From contig WSUB01000003.1 of assembly GCA_019633425.1 (NCBI GenBank), forward strand, positions 375,480 to 439,479: 64,000 nt of DNA. Direction: 5' to 3'. The position numbers and the translations under genes are program-made. This stretch comes from Tulasnella sp. 424 (Eukaryota > Basidiomycota > Agaricomycetes > Cantharellales > Tulasnellaceae). Shown here piece by piece: positions 21,706-33,862 of the stretch. The notes under the pieces are model-generated. The model saw only the letters and a list, made by a program, of their open reading frames with translations. It searched no databases and was not told the origin of the DNA. Each line of letters opens with the position of its first letter. Position 1 is the first letter of the stretch.

Positions 21706-23732
21706 ATGGATGCCGGCCCGACTCTCGCAAATCCCCCCGCGACCACCAATAATACCACGGCTGCATCCCCAACCACATCAAATGCTTCCGTTCTCTCTGC
21801 CACTGTAGTCAATGCCCAACCCCAACCATCATCTAAGAAGAAGCAAGGAAGAGGTCCTGGCAAGAAGGACATCAAGGACAAGCCCGCCGTCTCTGTAAGG
21901 TACGTCGCCCGGCACCCGATCTCCTGTCAACCGATTTTACTCATACCGTGTTATTTCAGATGGGACGATGGAGATTTGACGGATCGCTTAATCGCTGCTG
22001 TGGAGAACAATGACCGGTGGTTAGGCGTATTTGCGCAGTCGTCTAATGACCCCAATGCTGCGCGCACCGCTGCACCTGTAGCGAAGCGTGATCTTCAACG
22101 TGAAATTGCACGGTATCTGTTTGGGAAGGATCCGCGTTACGATTTGGACGACCGAAAGGTTCTCGAGAGTCTTGCAGTCAGGTAAGCTGTCGTGTCTATC
22201 GACGCGTCTTGGGGCTCCGACTAAGTGTTATCCCTCTACCCACCCTCCCCTTCACATGCATCTCTCGGTCACAGCGTGAAGAACAAGTTGTTCAAGTGAG
22301 TGGTGCTGCTCTCGGTCGCCCTCCTGGTATCTGCTTCTGACCCCTCTGTCGACAGGCTCACGACGCTCTATACCGAGTGCAAGCAAGAACTAGGGCAACT
22401 CAGCTCATTGAAGGACGAGCGAGAGCTCATTCCAGGGTCTGATGCTGCCGCGACGTGGGGTACGTGCCCCCCGATCGTTCCACTCGATGGAGTCCCATTA
22501 ACCCGCGTTCACCATCTCACAGCTCGCGTCAAGGAGAAGTTCCCTCAATTCACTCGTATCCGAGAGCTGATGGGAAGGGTGTCCACCCCTGGTTCAACCC
22601 CTCGGGCAAGTGGTCCGGACGCGTCGGCCTCTCCTCCCCACGTCCGTCACTCTCCAACCTCTCCAGTTCTCCGCCAACGTGATACCAACGTTGTTCCACT
22701 CACGAATGGACAGGTTCCACACCGTACTTTGAAAGGAGCCGTCGATTTTCCTCGAGATGTACGTCCATTTGCTCTTCTCCTTCCCTCGTGAGGTAAATAT
22801 GTCGTAACTAACGCCCTCCCTCGACTTTCCTCCTCTCATCTTCCTTTCACCAATCAGGCTTCATACACGGATCCGTCCTCCATTCCATCAGCCCAGTACG
22901 CAACAGGCCCGGCGCCCATGTCCATCACCACCATACCCTCACCCACATCATATACCATTTCGCACTCGACCATGCCCCTATCTGCCGGATACCCCACTGG
23001 CCACTCTAGTCAACGCAGAATGACATCTTCTTCAACAGCCCCGCCGAATTCTTCTCGTCCCTCCACTGCTGTGTCCCAGGCAGCCTCCGCCCGCCAACAC
23101 TCGCCACAGCACTTCACCTCAGTCCATACTGCCACCTCAGCTGCAACCGCTAGGCCTACTCCATACAGCCGCCCATCGCTTCCTGCCACTACCATGAACG
23201 AGATTCAAGCCCATCTTCAGACGGCTTTGGATATCGTGCCCGAATATGACGACCCGCGCGATCCCTCCCCACCCCTGTCCGCTACGATACAGCATATCGT
23301 CACTGTCCTTACCGAAAGGAAGGAACGAGAGCGGTCCCGGGCTCACGAGTTGGAGATGCTCCGCATGAAGCGCGAAGAGGCCGACAAGTCTCGGTGGCAT
23401 CAGGTTAGTATACTTTTGTGCCGGTCCTATTCATGATCCAAGTGTCTGACTAGGAGTTCCATTCATAGCGTGAAATGATGAGGCTCAAGATCCAGCTCCT
23501 CCGTGCTGAGCGTGCCGCATCCGCGAACCCAGTGTCTTCTTCTACGCCTGGAGCTGGTCCATCGCAGCTCGGCGGTGTGGAGGAGGACCTGGCCATCGCC
23601 GCAGGCCTTGGCGATGACATGAGCATGGAAGGCGATGGTGAGGGAGAATTGGACGAAGACATTTACGACCCCGAGCCCGGCGTACGACCTGGACAGCCTC
23701 TCGCACATCATGGAGGCGCGGGCACGCGGTAA
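21706..23732 (+). CDS. Unknown, probably nuclear protein with a conserved N-terminal W-DD domain and C-terminal coiled coil
   Basis: Seven exons: 21706-21899, 21960-22181, 22275-22295, 22356-22459, 22523-22758, 22858-23403, 23469-23732; 528 residues with consistent phases. A low-complexity start leads into a Lys-rich stretch ('SKKKQGRGPGKKDIKDK') that could be a nuclear signal. Then comes a compact domain, 'VRWDDGDLTDRLIAAVENND', 'GVFAQS', 'REIARYLFGKD', 'VKNKLFKLTTLYTECKQELG', that resembles Myb/SANT-like DNA-binding modules seen often in basidiomycetes, including transposon-derived ones. The middle is Ser/Pro/Thr-rich. The end has a charged helix ('LTERKERERSRAHELEMLRMKREEADK' region) followed by an acidic tail. 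DNA binding is a guess from resemblance. The third exon is only 21 nt. Confidence 0.65.
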
Positions 23733-25450
23733 CGCAACTTCAGAATATTTCATGTCATAACTCTTGAACCGCATAGGTATAAGCTTCAGGTTGGCGCACC
23801 CACTTTATCATCTGGTTTCTATTTAATATCTACTGGCCTCGGTCTATCTAACGATACCCCCTTCCCAGTCTATAATAACTATATACATACTGTCAAATCT
23901 CTCGTTTCGGCTTCTGTTTCTTTTCTCCTCTCTCATTCTCACTCTCTGATCCACGGTTCGTTCCTTTTTGTTCTGTTGTTTTCCTATTATCTATCACTGC
24001 AGCTCGTCTGCGTCTGCGGTTATTTACCCTGTGATATTGCACCTCTCTCTTTCATGGCCTCGTTCAATGATCACGAATATTTTGTTTCATTTATTTGAGC
24101 CCATGTTATGTCTTTTACAGAATACATGCGTTTCATGTGTACTTTGGGAGTTTTGGGAGTTTCGGCTAACCGCAGAGTGGGTTTCGCCCTCCGCACCGCG
24201 TCATTCCCCGATCCAAACCCGGAGAAGAAGACCCCCAATCCTGAAACACCCTCGGGGTTCTTCTTCCTTGCTTCTTTCCGAGGGTCGTTTGTTTGCAAGA
24301 GCACTAGAAGAGCATAATGAAAAGACTTGCGAACTTCTTAAAATCGAAGCCGTTGCAGACATGATACTCTCCGCACGTCTGGTTTTGGTTAGGTGAAAGA
24401 CCCCATCGTGTGATGCTGTGGTAATTCAGAAAATAGCCTAAAATAATCGCATTGAGCGGTGCACAGCGCTGTAAACAGACCGAAGAATACCTGGGACCCT
24501 TTTCCAATCGTGGTTTACGGCGGGGGTGATCGAGCACCGGTCTGGAGTCCTTTACGGTAGTCCACAGCCTGAGATTGACGCCGTTCCCAAGAATAATCCT
24601 ATGAAATAGCGCTGAAATTCAATATTTGAGTTGCCTGCACCGGCGATTCAGAATAGGCAGTTTGTCATAGGAAGTTTGGACTTTAAATGAAGTCGACTAG
24701 AAGCCAGCTCACCCTGCTCCCAAAGTGGGACTCTGAATGCCGTGGATTCACGGGAATGTTCAATGGATGGAAGACTGTCCCCAAGAAGCAGGAGGCTGGC
24801 GGGCGATTCGGTGATGCGAACGCGGATGAACTAAAAAGGCAGTCAGTGACTTGCCTTTCCAATTGTCAACGGATCTAGAGCTAGATGAAGTGGTGTTATC
24901 CCGGCGAGACGTTTGTGAGACGGGATAGAAGCGGTCGTTGAGTCTCTGTGGGCGGACGGAGTGCGACTTGGGGGGGTGGGGCGGGGTCCGTTTGTTACCC
25001 TCGGCGTAAGCAACACCGGTTAACTTTCCCCGCAAAGGGCTCAAGAATCGAGCGGGTGATGCGTCACAGAAGCTCGGTGAACTTGAACTGACCTTTGTTG
25101 CGCGCTTGAGTTTGTAGATCTCGATGCGACACCCTGGTCGTCGACAATCGCTGAAGAAGTGCACCCCTATCCAAGGCTGCTGCGAAGCCGAACAACTTTG
25201 CTATTCGGATTCTCAGGCAAAGGATCAAGAATCAGGAAATTACCGTTTCTGTTCTTGGCCTCGATCCTTACGTGCACCCTCGGGAAGTGGCGGCCGCAGG
25301 GAACAAGTTTTCACCGGGGACGGAGACGACTGTTCGGAGATTGCACGGCGATGATGTCAAGCCCCCCAGCGGCTTAGCGCCAAGTTACATCACTCATCAT
25401 CAGACTTAGCTTCACCCACCACCAAGTCGCCGTTAGTCGTCGTCGTCATA
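23733..25450. other. Intergenic region, 1.7 kb, no gene supported
   Basis: Open frames on both strands are short and lack motifs or codon regularity. It should include the 3' end of the gene to the left and the promoter of the gene to the right. No transposon ends, tRNA or repeats were recognised. Confidence 0.5.
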
Positions 25451-26980
25451 ATGGACTTCATCAAGAAAGCTGCAAAGGCGTACAACGACATTCAGGAGCA
25501 GCAACGTCACCAACAAGAGCAGCGACAGCCGCAACAGCCGCAACAGCAGCAGCAACAACCTCAAGATCAGCCCAATCTCCAGGCCCAGGTCGCCAATATC
25601 GGAAATTCCGCACAGCAGCAGTATCAGCAGCAGCAACAGCAGCAGCCTGGGCAAGACGACTACGATCGCGATGGACCTGGGCCAGAGATCCGCCTCCCTC
25701 CTCAGCTCCTCGATATCTTGAACAAGTATGTCGACAGTAAGTAATCCCGAACGTCTCGCGGCAGGGCTCCACCCAGACAACGTTGCCTTCCTTCATCAGC
25801 ATTCCATCCTGGTATCGCGCAAGGTGTGACCAGCGAGATCCAAGCGTTCGAACAAGCGACCATCGGTGCCCTCGAACAGAACGTCAAGCAATGCATCAAG
25901 GGCATCTTCGGCGGCAAGGACCAGGACTTCCAGTCCAATAATAACATCCAAGAGTTCAGAGCCGTCCGCGAAAACAACCAGCAAGGTGCCAACCTTCCCC
26001 AGTACAACTATCCTTCCCCCGATGTCGTCGCAAGCAAGGAGGGTGGACAGCTGCCTGAATACGGATCTCGTGGTCTTCCCTTCGCTGGTGCCGCCGGCGG
26101 CGCTGCCATCACCCAACAGCTCTCCACGGCCGCAGGTCACAACACCCAACAGGGAGAACCCCAGCATAACAAGAACATCTTCGCCAGCGCCCTCGGCAAA
26201 GTTAAAACTTTTGCCAAGGAAACCGTGGATGACGTCGGGGACAACGTCAAGTCCGGAATCAAGACCATGGCAAACAACATCGACGACATCACCGATAATC
26301 TTGACGAGAGGATTGACCAGATCGTACCCGATATCAAGGAAAAGGTCCGGAAGGTGTTGGAGGACCTGCACTTGGGGCTCGCCGAGAAGTTGACCACGGC
26401 GGCGTTGGCCCAAGTGAAGCGCTTCTTGGCCGGCAACATCTCTCTGTCCGAGCTAGGAGAGTCTGCGCTCGACACCATCGGCGACGTCCTCGGTAATTTC
26501 CTAGGCAAAGGTGATAAGCAGCCGGGCTCTCGAGCCATTTCAAGTAACGCACCACAGCAAGGCGACGGCCCCACGGGACTGCTTTCCGAAAAGCTGTCCA
26601 CAGGGCTTACCCACATCCGACGCAACACCCGTGTCGACTTCCGAAACTTCCTTTCCAAGATCGAGGAATCCATCTTCAACAGTCTGCCCGACTTCCTCAA
26701 GGAACCGTTGGCCAAAATTTTCGGAGGAAACCCGTTCACCGCTCAGGAGGCGATGAAGCAAAAAGACGGCGACCACGACGGGATTTTCGACGAGATCGGC
26801 GACAAAATCAGGGAGATTGTTCAGCGCATCCAGACCGCTCTCAGAGATAGGGTGCTGGAGATTGTTGCAGGTGGACACCGGCGCTTGGAGGACAAAGCAT
26901 GGGGCAATGTTCAAGATGCGATCGTCAGCAAAGTTCGCCAGTACGTACCAGGAGTTCAAGTGCAGTTGAAGGACGAGTAG
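25451..26980 (+). CDS. Unknown protein, Gln-rich start and amphipathic-helix body
   Basis: Two exons: 25451-25736 and 25800-26980; 488 residues. The first 75 residues after 'MDFIKKAAKAYNDIQEQQ' are dominated by Gln, coded by mixed CAG/CAA. The second exon encodes long stretches with the periodicity of amphipathic helices, such as 'VKTFAKETVDDVGDNVKSGI', 'DDITDNLDERIDQIVPDI' and 'EIGDKIREIVQRIQTALRDRV', reminiscent of apolipoprotein, LEA or perilipin-like proteins. There is no signal peptide or membrane segment. An 'FHPGIAQGVTSEIQAFEQATIG' region just after the intron appears well conserved in style. I do not recognise the family; lipid-surface association is only a suggestion from helix pattern. 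Confidence 0.7.
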
Positions 26981-27458
26981 ATGGTAGAGACGTGTAAGGA
27001 CGTTGGTTTTTGAAATATTGGATTGGTTGAAGCGTCTTCTGGCCCGATGAATCCAGTCGCTTATGGTTGAACATCTGAGTGTCTGCAGTGCTGGCAACCC
27101 GCCCTGACATCCTCGGCGTTGGTTGTTTCATCCGCTGGGCCCTCACTCACACGATGATCCCGACCTTCATATTCCAGCGGCTGCATCAAACATTGAAATA
27201 ACGGCCGTAGAGATACACAAATAGAGTACGACGACGAGCCAAATGAGAAGCTTCGCGAACAAGACTCGGAAAAAAGGAGAAAGAAAAGAGAAAAAGCGGG
27301 GAACAATAATTCGCTGTGCTTTGGGATATGCAGATCAACGAGCCAGGATATTTCAGACGGGTCCTTTCAGTATGACCAGAGATAATGCAACAAACAAGTA
27401 CAGGATACTAGGACACAATGAGATTACAAGAGGGGAAGGAAAGAAATTGGTCCTTACC
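26981..27458. other. Convergent 3' intergenic region
   Basis: 478 bases between two convergent stop codons. It should contain both 3' untranslated regions. Nothing else is seen. Confidence 0.5.
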
Positions 27459-29575
27459 TTAACCTCGCATGGGGAGCTGCTGAGCTTGAGCTTGCATTCC
27501 GGCCATGGTGCCCATGGGCATGCCAGCCATGGTCATGCTCATTGCGTTGAGGGACTGAGGAAGGGCACGCTCCTCGAGCTGCTCGTAATAGATCGTAGCA
27601 TCCTTCTTGACCTTCTCCCAGCGGTCACGATCGAAAAAGGTATAGGTTCCTCGTTCGAAGGCAGCATCTTTCTGCAGCGGGGACTGGCCAGTCTCCTTGG
27701 TCAACCACACTTGAGCCTCCTTGTGATACCTCCAGTTACGATTATACCTGCAGGGGTGACTAGGTTGGTATTTCGGGCCCTGCTACGGAAAGTTCGCATG
27801 CTTACAGCTCCTGAGCGGCTACTTCTTGGAGGGTATCTCTGGGCGACGAATAGAACATGAAGAACAGAGTCTCGTCACTGAAAGATGCCACTTTCTGGGG
27901 ACCGGGGGCGGGGGCTTGTACGTTATAGCAGGGAGGGAGATGGAACTCGGGTTCGATCGATTGAGCTGCAGTAGAGTCTGACCATGGCGTTATGAACGTT
28001 GATGACAGAGGTCTAATCAGAGGCACGAAAGAAAATAGGATTAGAAACGCTAATGACGACGGAGCAGGTACTGAAGGCAAACAAAGGCCATAGGGGTCCA
28101 TCGTGCGCCGTCGAAAAGGTTGCGGCACAAGAGGATTGAAACCAAAGAATATGAAGAACGCAGAGTAAAAATCACTCCAGATGCATAGAGATCACTCACC
28201 CCGGAGCCGTCAAGTCCAGACCTATTTGAGCCAAATCTGTCCCTGATCCCAACAGCTGCGCGTCTGGATCTGTTCCTTTAATGCTAGCTAGCAGCCCAAG
28301 TAACCCCCATCTATCAGCCGCTGACAGTAATATCTGCTGAGCTGGTGTTTGGGGAAGAGCGGTATGTGAATTCGGGGGTGGAGCGCGGGGTGGTGGTTGC
28401 TGACCGGAAGGTGCTTGACCCTGCCGTGCCATATCCGGCTGCAGTTGCTGCTGTGATAAGGACGATGCAGTGCCAGCTTGGCTCTGCTGCTGCTGCGACG
28501 GGAAGGCGCTTTGACCCGTACTGTTGAACGATGACCCTGGTGTCGGCAGATTTGGTGGGGCACCCAGAGCTTGTCCGTTTGGGAAACCTTGCCCGGGCGC
28601 CGCTTGCTGTGACCAGGGCATCGAACTTGCAGCACTCAGCTTATTGAAGGCCTAAAGGGAAAGAAATTTTAGGGTTGGGTAGGGGTCGAAGCGGGAAGGT
28701 TTGAAGTGTACGACTGTCCGCCTTACCCGTTTGTCCAAGTCCGACGCTAATCCTTGCAGACCCCTTTGAGCGTTTGGCCCGCCCATCAGTTGTGACTGAT
28801 TTGTCGTCTGTTGAGACAAAGAGATGTTGGCAAGTCCGTTCTGACCAAGTCCCGAGAGAAGGCTTGCCTGAGTCGCGGATTGGGCTCCTAACGGCGGGAA
28901 CTCGTCACGACCAAAGTCCCGCTGCGTTTGTGGTTGTTGAGAATTTGCTGATGTTAGAGCAGCAGATCCCATCGCTTGCCCCGCCTGACTTGCATACGTT
29001 GAGTGAAAACCACCTCCTTGAGCCGATGATGCCCCGCTGGCTGTGCCACTACTCTGAGGCCCGCCCGTTGAGCCTAACGGCGGAAACTCGTTCTGGTCTA
29101 TCACACTCTCTGATGACGTTGTGGACGCTCCAGTGCCTTGGCCTCCCAGATGTAAGGTCGCCTGTTGTTGAGCATGTTGCTGCTGCTGATGTTGCTGTTG
29201 GAGTGCGAGTGATGTCTGCGATGCCTGCTGCTGCTGGAGAGAGGGTAGCGATGCGCCCGGCGAAGGCTGCATAGGAAGATTCATAGCTGATGCAGGATTG
29301 AAAAAGGTGCCAGAGCCACCTCGTTGCTGCAGATAGGCGCCTTGACTTGTTGGAACCATTGGATGTGCTGTCCGCGACTGCATCGCTGGAAATGATTGCT
29401 GTTGCATGGCACCTCTCGGTGGGATTGAATAGCCAGCAGGATATCCTGGTCCGCCTGCTCTGCTGTACTGCATCGGCTGCTGTTGGCCTAGGTGGGGGAC
29501 AAAGTCAACCTCTTCGTCTGAAAGGATGAGGGGAAAGACCCGGTACAAAACGGCTTGCGTACCTCTATTATTCAT
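27459..29575 (-). CDS. NOT2: CCR4-NOT complex subunit NOT2 (CDC36 family)
   Basis: Exons in coding order: 29575-28727, 28651-28200, 28012-27806, 27747-27459; 598 residues as modelled. NOT2 is a scaffold subunit of the CCR4-NOT deadenylase complex. The first two-thirds is Gln/Ser/Gly/Pro-rich and contains two 'DEFPPLG/NEFPPLG' motifs. The C-terminal NOT box is clear: 'LAQIGLDLTAPGPLSSTFITPW', 'EPEFHLPPCYNVQAP', 'FSDETLFFMFYSSPRDTLQEVAAQELYN' and 'RNWRYHKEAQVWLTKETG', with 'RGTYTFFDRDRWEKVKKD' following. Close to the start, the 45 nt between 'MNNR' and 'DEEVDFVP' begin GTACGC and end TTTCAG, keep the frame and hold no stop, so they may be an intron; the protein would then be 583 residues. An upstream 'CTTGCAG' suggests a leader intron. 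Confidence 0.9.
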
Positions 29576-30201
29576 AGCGTTCGCGTTGGTTGAATGGCTT
29601 GTCTGCAAGGTGAGTGCGGTATACGATCTGGTAAGTCATCTTCGGGTATGAAGACGGCGACGAGCGACGTACTACGGGTATGGGGTTAAACGGAGAGATG
29701 GATGGTTCGTTGGCTTCAGTCTGGGTCGCGACGTAGACCGCGAACACTCGTCACACGCCACCAGAGCGCTTCCAAACCAAGTCATGCGCCCCCTTCAACT
29801 CACAACAAAGAACCCATTTTTTATTTTACTTTATTTTAATTCTTACTGTGCGGAAGAAATTTAAACAAACTGGAGCCTATGAAGACTACAGCCAGAGAAA
29901 CTCCGGGCATTGATCTCCGATAGCATACAGACCTCGGCGAAGGTGCGATGTGGGGGCAGCATCGTACTTCCATCCTAACTGCAATCGCACAGGCGCAAAG
30001 CAGGAGGCAAGCATCGGGTAATGAGCACCTCGAAAATGTGAAATTCGTAAAGTCAACATATCCAATTGCTTCTCAAACGGTCACGAGGCTCATGCCACCT
30101 GAGCTGTCAGCTCTGGAAGTACTAAATCCGCGGGAAGCGCCTTCACAACCTAGGAGAACGAACAGAACGATCAGTAGCACGTCAAAGGGGTTCCTTTTTT
30201 T
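29576..30201. other. Intergenic region upstream of NOT2
   Basis: 626 bases holding the NOT2 leader and promoter on the minus strand and the 3' end of the GCFC gene. It has a T-rich run near 29820-29840. No gene is supported. Confidence 0.5.
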
Positions 30202-33080
30202 TCAAGATTTCACCTTTAACATAATGTCCCGCCCTCCAACGTCCCAACCTCCAAGGGCGATCGGTAACATAATATCCTTCGTCAGTCTATGAACCGTTTC
30301 TCCAATCCCAAACAACTCTCCAGCAAACTTCCTCCACCTTAAAATCATCGTTAGAAGCTTTAGACGCTTGGACAGGAATCGGATGCGAGCATGCAAGGCC
30401 GCAGGATCGAAAGGGGGCGCTCCGGTGGAGTCGAGACCTGGTTTAACAAGATCGTATGTCGATGTAACAGCGTCCCGAAAAACTCGAGTCGCAGCTTGGA
30501 GCAACCCCTGGTCAGGAATATTATTAGTGCGAACCGAATCGGTTCCAAACCAATGATACACGCACCAGGAATTTCGCGTCAGTTCGCGGAACACAGATCT
30601 CGACTTGCTCTACCAGGTCGATCAATCTCCTGACATTCTTCGTAGAGTATGGGTCCAATTCTCCGCCGGATACTAATGCAATTAACCGGGGAATGACGGC
30701 GGTGGAAACCATCGAGTTGACCAAATCTCCATCCGGACCCAACGGGGGTTCATCGTCATCATCGTCTATCTCCATGCCCCCGGAAGAATCTCCCTTCGGC
30801 CTCGAATATTCATATAGCCCGGAGTACCAGTTGAACGAATCCAAGCTTCTTGCGACTTCCTCACGCAAGGGGTCCCAACCGACCATCTCCAACCTCGCCC
30901 AAAACTCCCAGGCACTGACAGCTCCCAACCCACCCCAAGCGCCCGAATAGCTATCACCGTAGAGCTTCCTCCACTCCGAAAACTTGTCTGCGACCGCCAG
31001 GCGAGCGTCCTTGAAGTCCTTTAGCTGGACATCAGAGAGCAAACCCGAAACGCGCTGCCGCAAACTTCCGATCGCGGTTTCAAAGTCTTCCTCATCGGCC
31101 TCCCCGAGAGACGAATCGGTCGAGAATCCTTCCTCATTCGAAGACTTCCGAGCGGCATGCCGTCGCTCTCGATCTGCTCGGCGAGCTTTCCGGACAGGGG
31201 CATGGCGGCCTTGAGACGCGGAGGGTCGAACTCGGCCTAATTCGTCCATCTCGGGTTCGTTGGAGTCTTGTGGCTTCTCCGGTAGGTTGAGGAACAAGCA
31301 GGCGTCGTCCTCGTCGTCCTCCGCCCTTCTTTTCGATACCATGCCATAACGCTCAGTCATAAGAGATACCTGCTCCTCTTCTAGCTTTTCGAGTTGAGGG
31401 AACTATAATAAGGTGGTCAGACAACCCGTCCTTTGAAGAGAGATTATCAAGCGTACCTTTGTGTCGAGGAAATCAGCAATACTCTCAACCCAGTCCCGCA
31501 TATCCTTGAACCACGCTCTCTTTGTTTCAGCGGTTTCGACCATTTGGCGCAAGTTCGCTTCCTTTGCTTCAAGGGCGTTCCTTTCATCTGCCAGGTTGTT
31601 GAGAGAAGTTGTATTCTGAGTATGAGAGGTCGCGAGGGCGCTCAAGCGGGCCGCGAGGGTAGCTATGGACGATCCCAAATTCGGTATTGTTGTTGCAGTT
31701 GGTACTATATAATATAAAACACAAGGTGAGACGGATATTTCTCAACGTGTGATTAAGTGAATACGAACTTGGAGCAGGTTTATAAACCGCCTTCACCTGA
31801 AAACAAGAGGACGGAACCAATCAGAACCGGACCTCGGAAATGTATTGCCAACTCACAGGTTCTTTCGCCTTCTCTGGGCCTTCGTTACGTCGGATTTGAG
31901 TCATCTCCCACTCCTTAGTTTCTTCGTCGTCATCTTGCTCCCTAGGTTGGAAGAATGCTCAGAAGGCGATCGCTCCATAGAATTGAGTGCACTAACATAT
32001 CTTCAATCATTTCGACCATACCAGCTCGACGTCTCTTAGCTTCTTCTTTCTTCGCTTTCTTTCCCAATGCGACTCGTTCTTTAGCCCCGGTGTACTCCGC
32101 GAGCTCTGCCAGACGAGCGTGTGGCAATCAGCATTCAGCACGACGATGTCCAACCGGAGAATAGCCTCACCGTCTTCACCGTCACCCAAGTCGTCCTCCT
32201 CTCGTTCCAACCGACTCTCTCGAGTGGGTGTCCCATCATCTTCGTCGCCAGATCGCTTCGTCAGGGATAACGAGATGAACTCATCTGACGGTACGGCCGT
32301 TGTGTTGGGTGCCCCGATGGCTCGCAGGCGCTCCCTTTTCTTCTTGGCTTCTAGGACTGCAGCACCCCCTGGTATCGTTGCCCCCGATGCAGACTCTAGC
32401 ACGGGGAAGTGCTTTAGATCAGTCTCTGCCGTGTATCGTTCGTGGAGATTGGGATACGCAAATGACACACCAGCAAATACTTCATCCAACCCCATAGCCG
32501 CCAGCTCATCAGCATTATAGGCTTCAACGTCCATCGAGTTCCCGTCATCATCTTTAGGCGGCTGTGGCCGAGGAGCAGCATTTGCGGCTCTTAACTCGTT
32601 GAGGTAGTCGGCGGTGTAGGATGGGGTATCGGCAACTGGTGCAACGGACGTTGGTAGATGGGCACTTCACGTTCCCCATCGACTGAATAAGTATGAGACC
32701 AAGTTTCGACGCGATGTGAATGCTGCACTCACACGTGGGGAGAAGCATTTCCAGCCTTCATCTTCAGGCTTAGGGCACTCTTCTTCACCTTGAATGTCTC
32801 GCCACCATCCTTGTAGCGAGAACAGAAAGTCAGCTATCGCCCTGTGTTTGGTGAATCTGTGTCCCACCTCCTCTTCCACGCCAAAGCTGAGTTTAGCCTG
32901 TGGTTTAGTTCGAGCCTTTTGTTTAGCCTTGAGCTTCGCAGCGAGTGTCATTGGTGAATCCTCGGCCACCGCCGGAGTGCCAGGAGCTGAGTTCTGACTT
33001 TCAGCGTCTGGAGATTGAGCATCCCGTATTCGTGTAGGTCGTGACTTTTTACGCTTGAAGATGGGTGCGTCAGCCTCCAT
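30202..33080 (-). CDS. GCFC-domain protein (PAXBP1/GCFC2-like, spliceosome associated)
   Basis: Nine exons in coding order: 33080-32868, 32809-32733, 32664-32171, 32105-31997, 31941-31857, 31796-31769, 31704-31457, 31402-30566, 30507-30202; 798 residues, phases consistent. The N-terminus has a 'FKRKKSRPTRIR' basic segment and 'LSFGVEEEDGGETFKVKKS', typical of this family. It is followed by 'YTADYLNELRAAN', 'PSDEFISL', 'RLEREEDDLGDGEDELAEYTGAKERVALG' area and a coiled-coil middle. The GCFC domain includes 'KFSEWRKLYGDSYSGAWGGLGAVSAWEFWARLE' area, 'LDSFNWYSGLYEYS' and 'AVIPRLIALVSGGELDPYS'. Members act in spliceosome disassembly (Ntr2-like role) and were first named as GC-rich DNA-binding factors. 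The fourth intron boundary was chosen on the GTGAGG donor at 32170 because it restores the conserved 'ELAEYTGAKER' block. Confidence 0.88.
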
Positions 33081-33862
33081 GGGCGTCGATGTTGTCTGGT
33101 TGAGATTGGAAGGCAGAAAGGACAAACACAAACAAAATCAGGGCGTTGTGGTGGCTGTCTGAAGGTTGCCTGACGCCGCTAAACCAACGTCGAGATACAT
33201 GAGCGAAGCAGTCCATCAACCAGAGCTCTAGGTGTTCAAAGGTGTCACAAACCCAGAGCTGATGATATGCTACTTATATACACCCAGCTAGCATCGACTT
33301 GATCTCCATCATCGGCTTGAGATCTCCCTGCCGCCTCCGTGTTTGATCACTTCCCTCTCGTCGCTATTCGATTTACGAGGTTTCAAATCACACCGTAGTA
33401 GATACACCCAAATACTTTGCAAGTTCACCAGCCAGGGTTTGAAGGGGATGGGCACTGAACTGGAAGCCTTTCCCAGGAGTTTGATTTCCGGCTGCCATGA
33501 TTTCTGATATATTCCCACCATATTTTCTGATCAAAAACACCTTCTACTGTCACTTGGTTCCTCGGGCCTTGGAAATTTGGAGCCGAGAGCTGGTTCTCCG
33601 TGGAGTGCGCCCTTCCGCCTGGCCAAGGGACATCAATCAAAGCAGAACTTGGCATTTGGCGATCCTGAACTATCACACCAGACGTCATTACAACCGTATC
33701 TCGACTTCTTCCTCGGTACACGCCAGATATGCGTGTTCGGAACCGGTGGGCGAAGGATCCAAGCGATGACGTCGATGTGAGTGTGGCCTCTTGGGGACTT
33801 CATTAGACTTGGCTCTCGTTCACCATAGATCAGCTATTTCCCCGATCCCAAACTCACTCGCC
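33081..33862. other. Divergent intergenic region between the GCFC gene and the kinase gene
   Basis: About 780 bases between two divergent starts. Open frames on both strands (for example near 33425-33780) overlap each other and have no motif. It probably contains both promoters. Confidence 0.45.

Noticed and set aside
23733..25450. Hidden gene or tRNA in the 1.7-kb gap
   Set aside because: Frames are short with no motif and no cloverleaf could be recognised by eye; a tRNA search program would be needed to exclude it.
25451..25736. CAG/CAA repeat as an expandable microsatellite
   Set aside because: The codons are mixed CAG and CAA and interrupted, which argues for selection on a glutamine-rich protein segment rather than a pure repeat.
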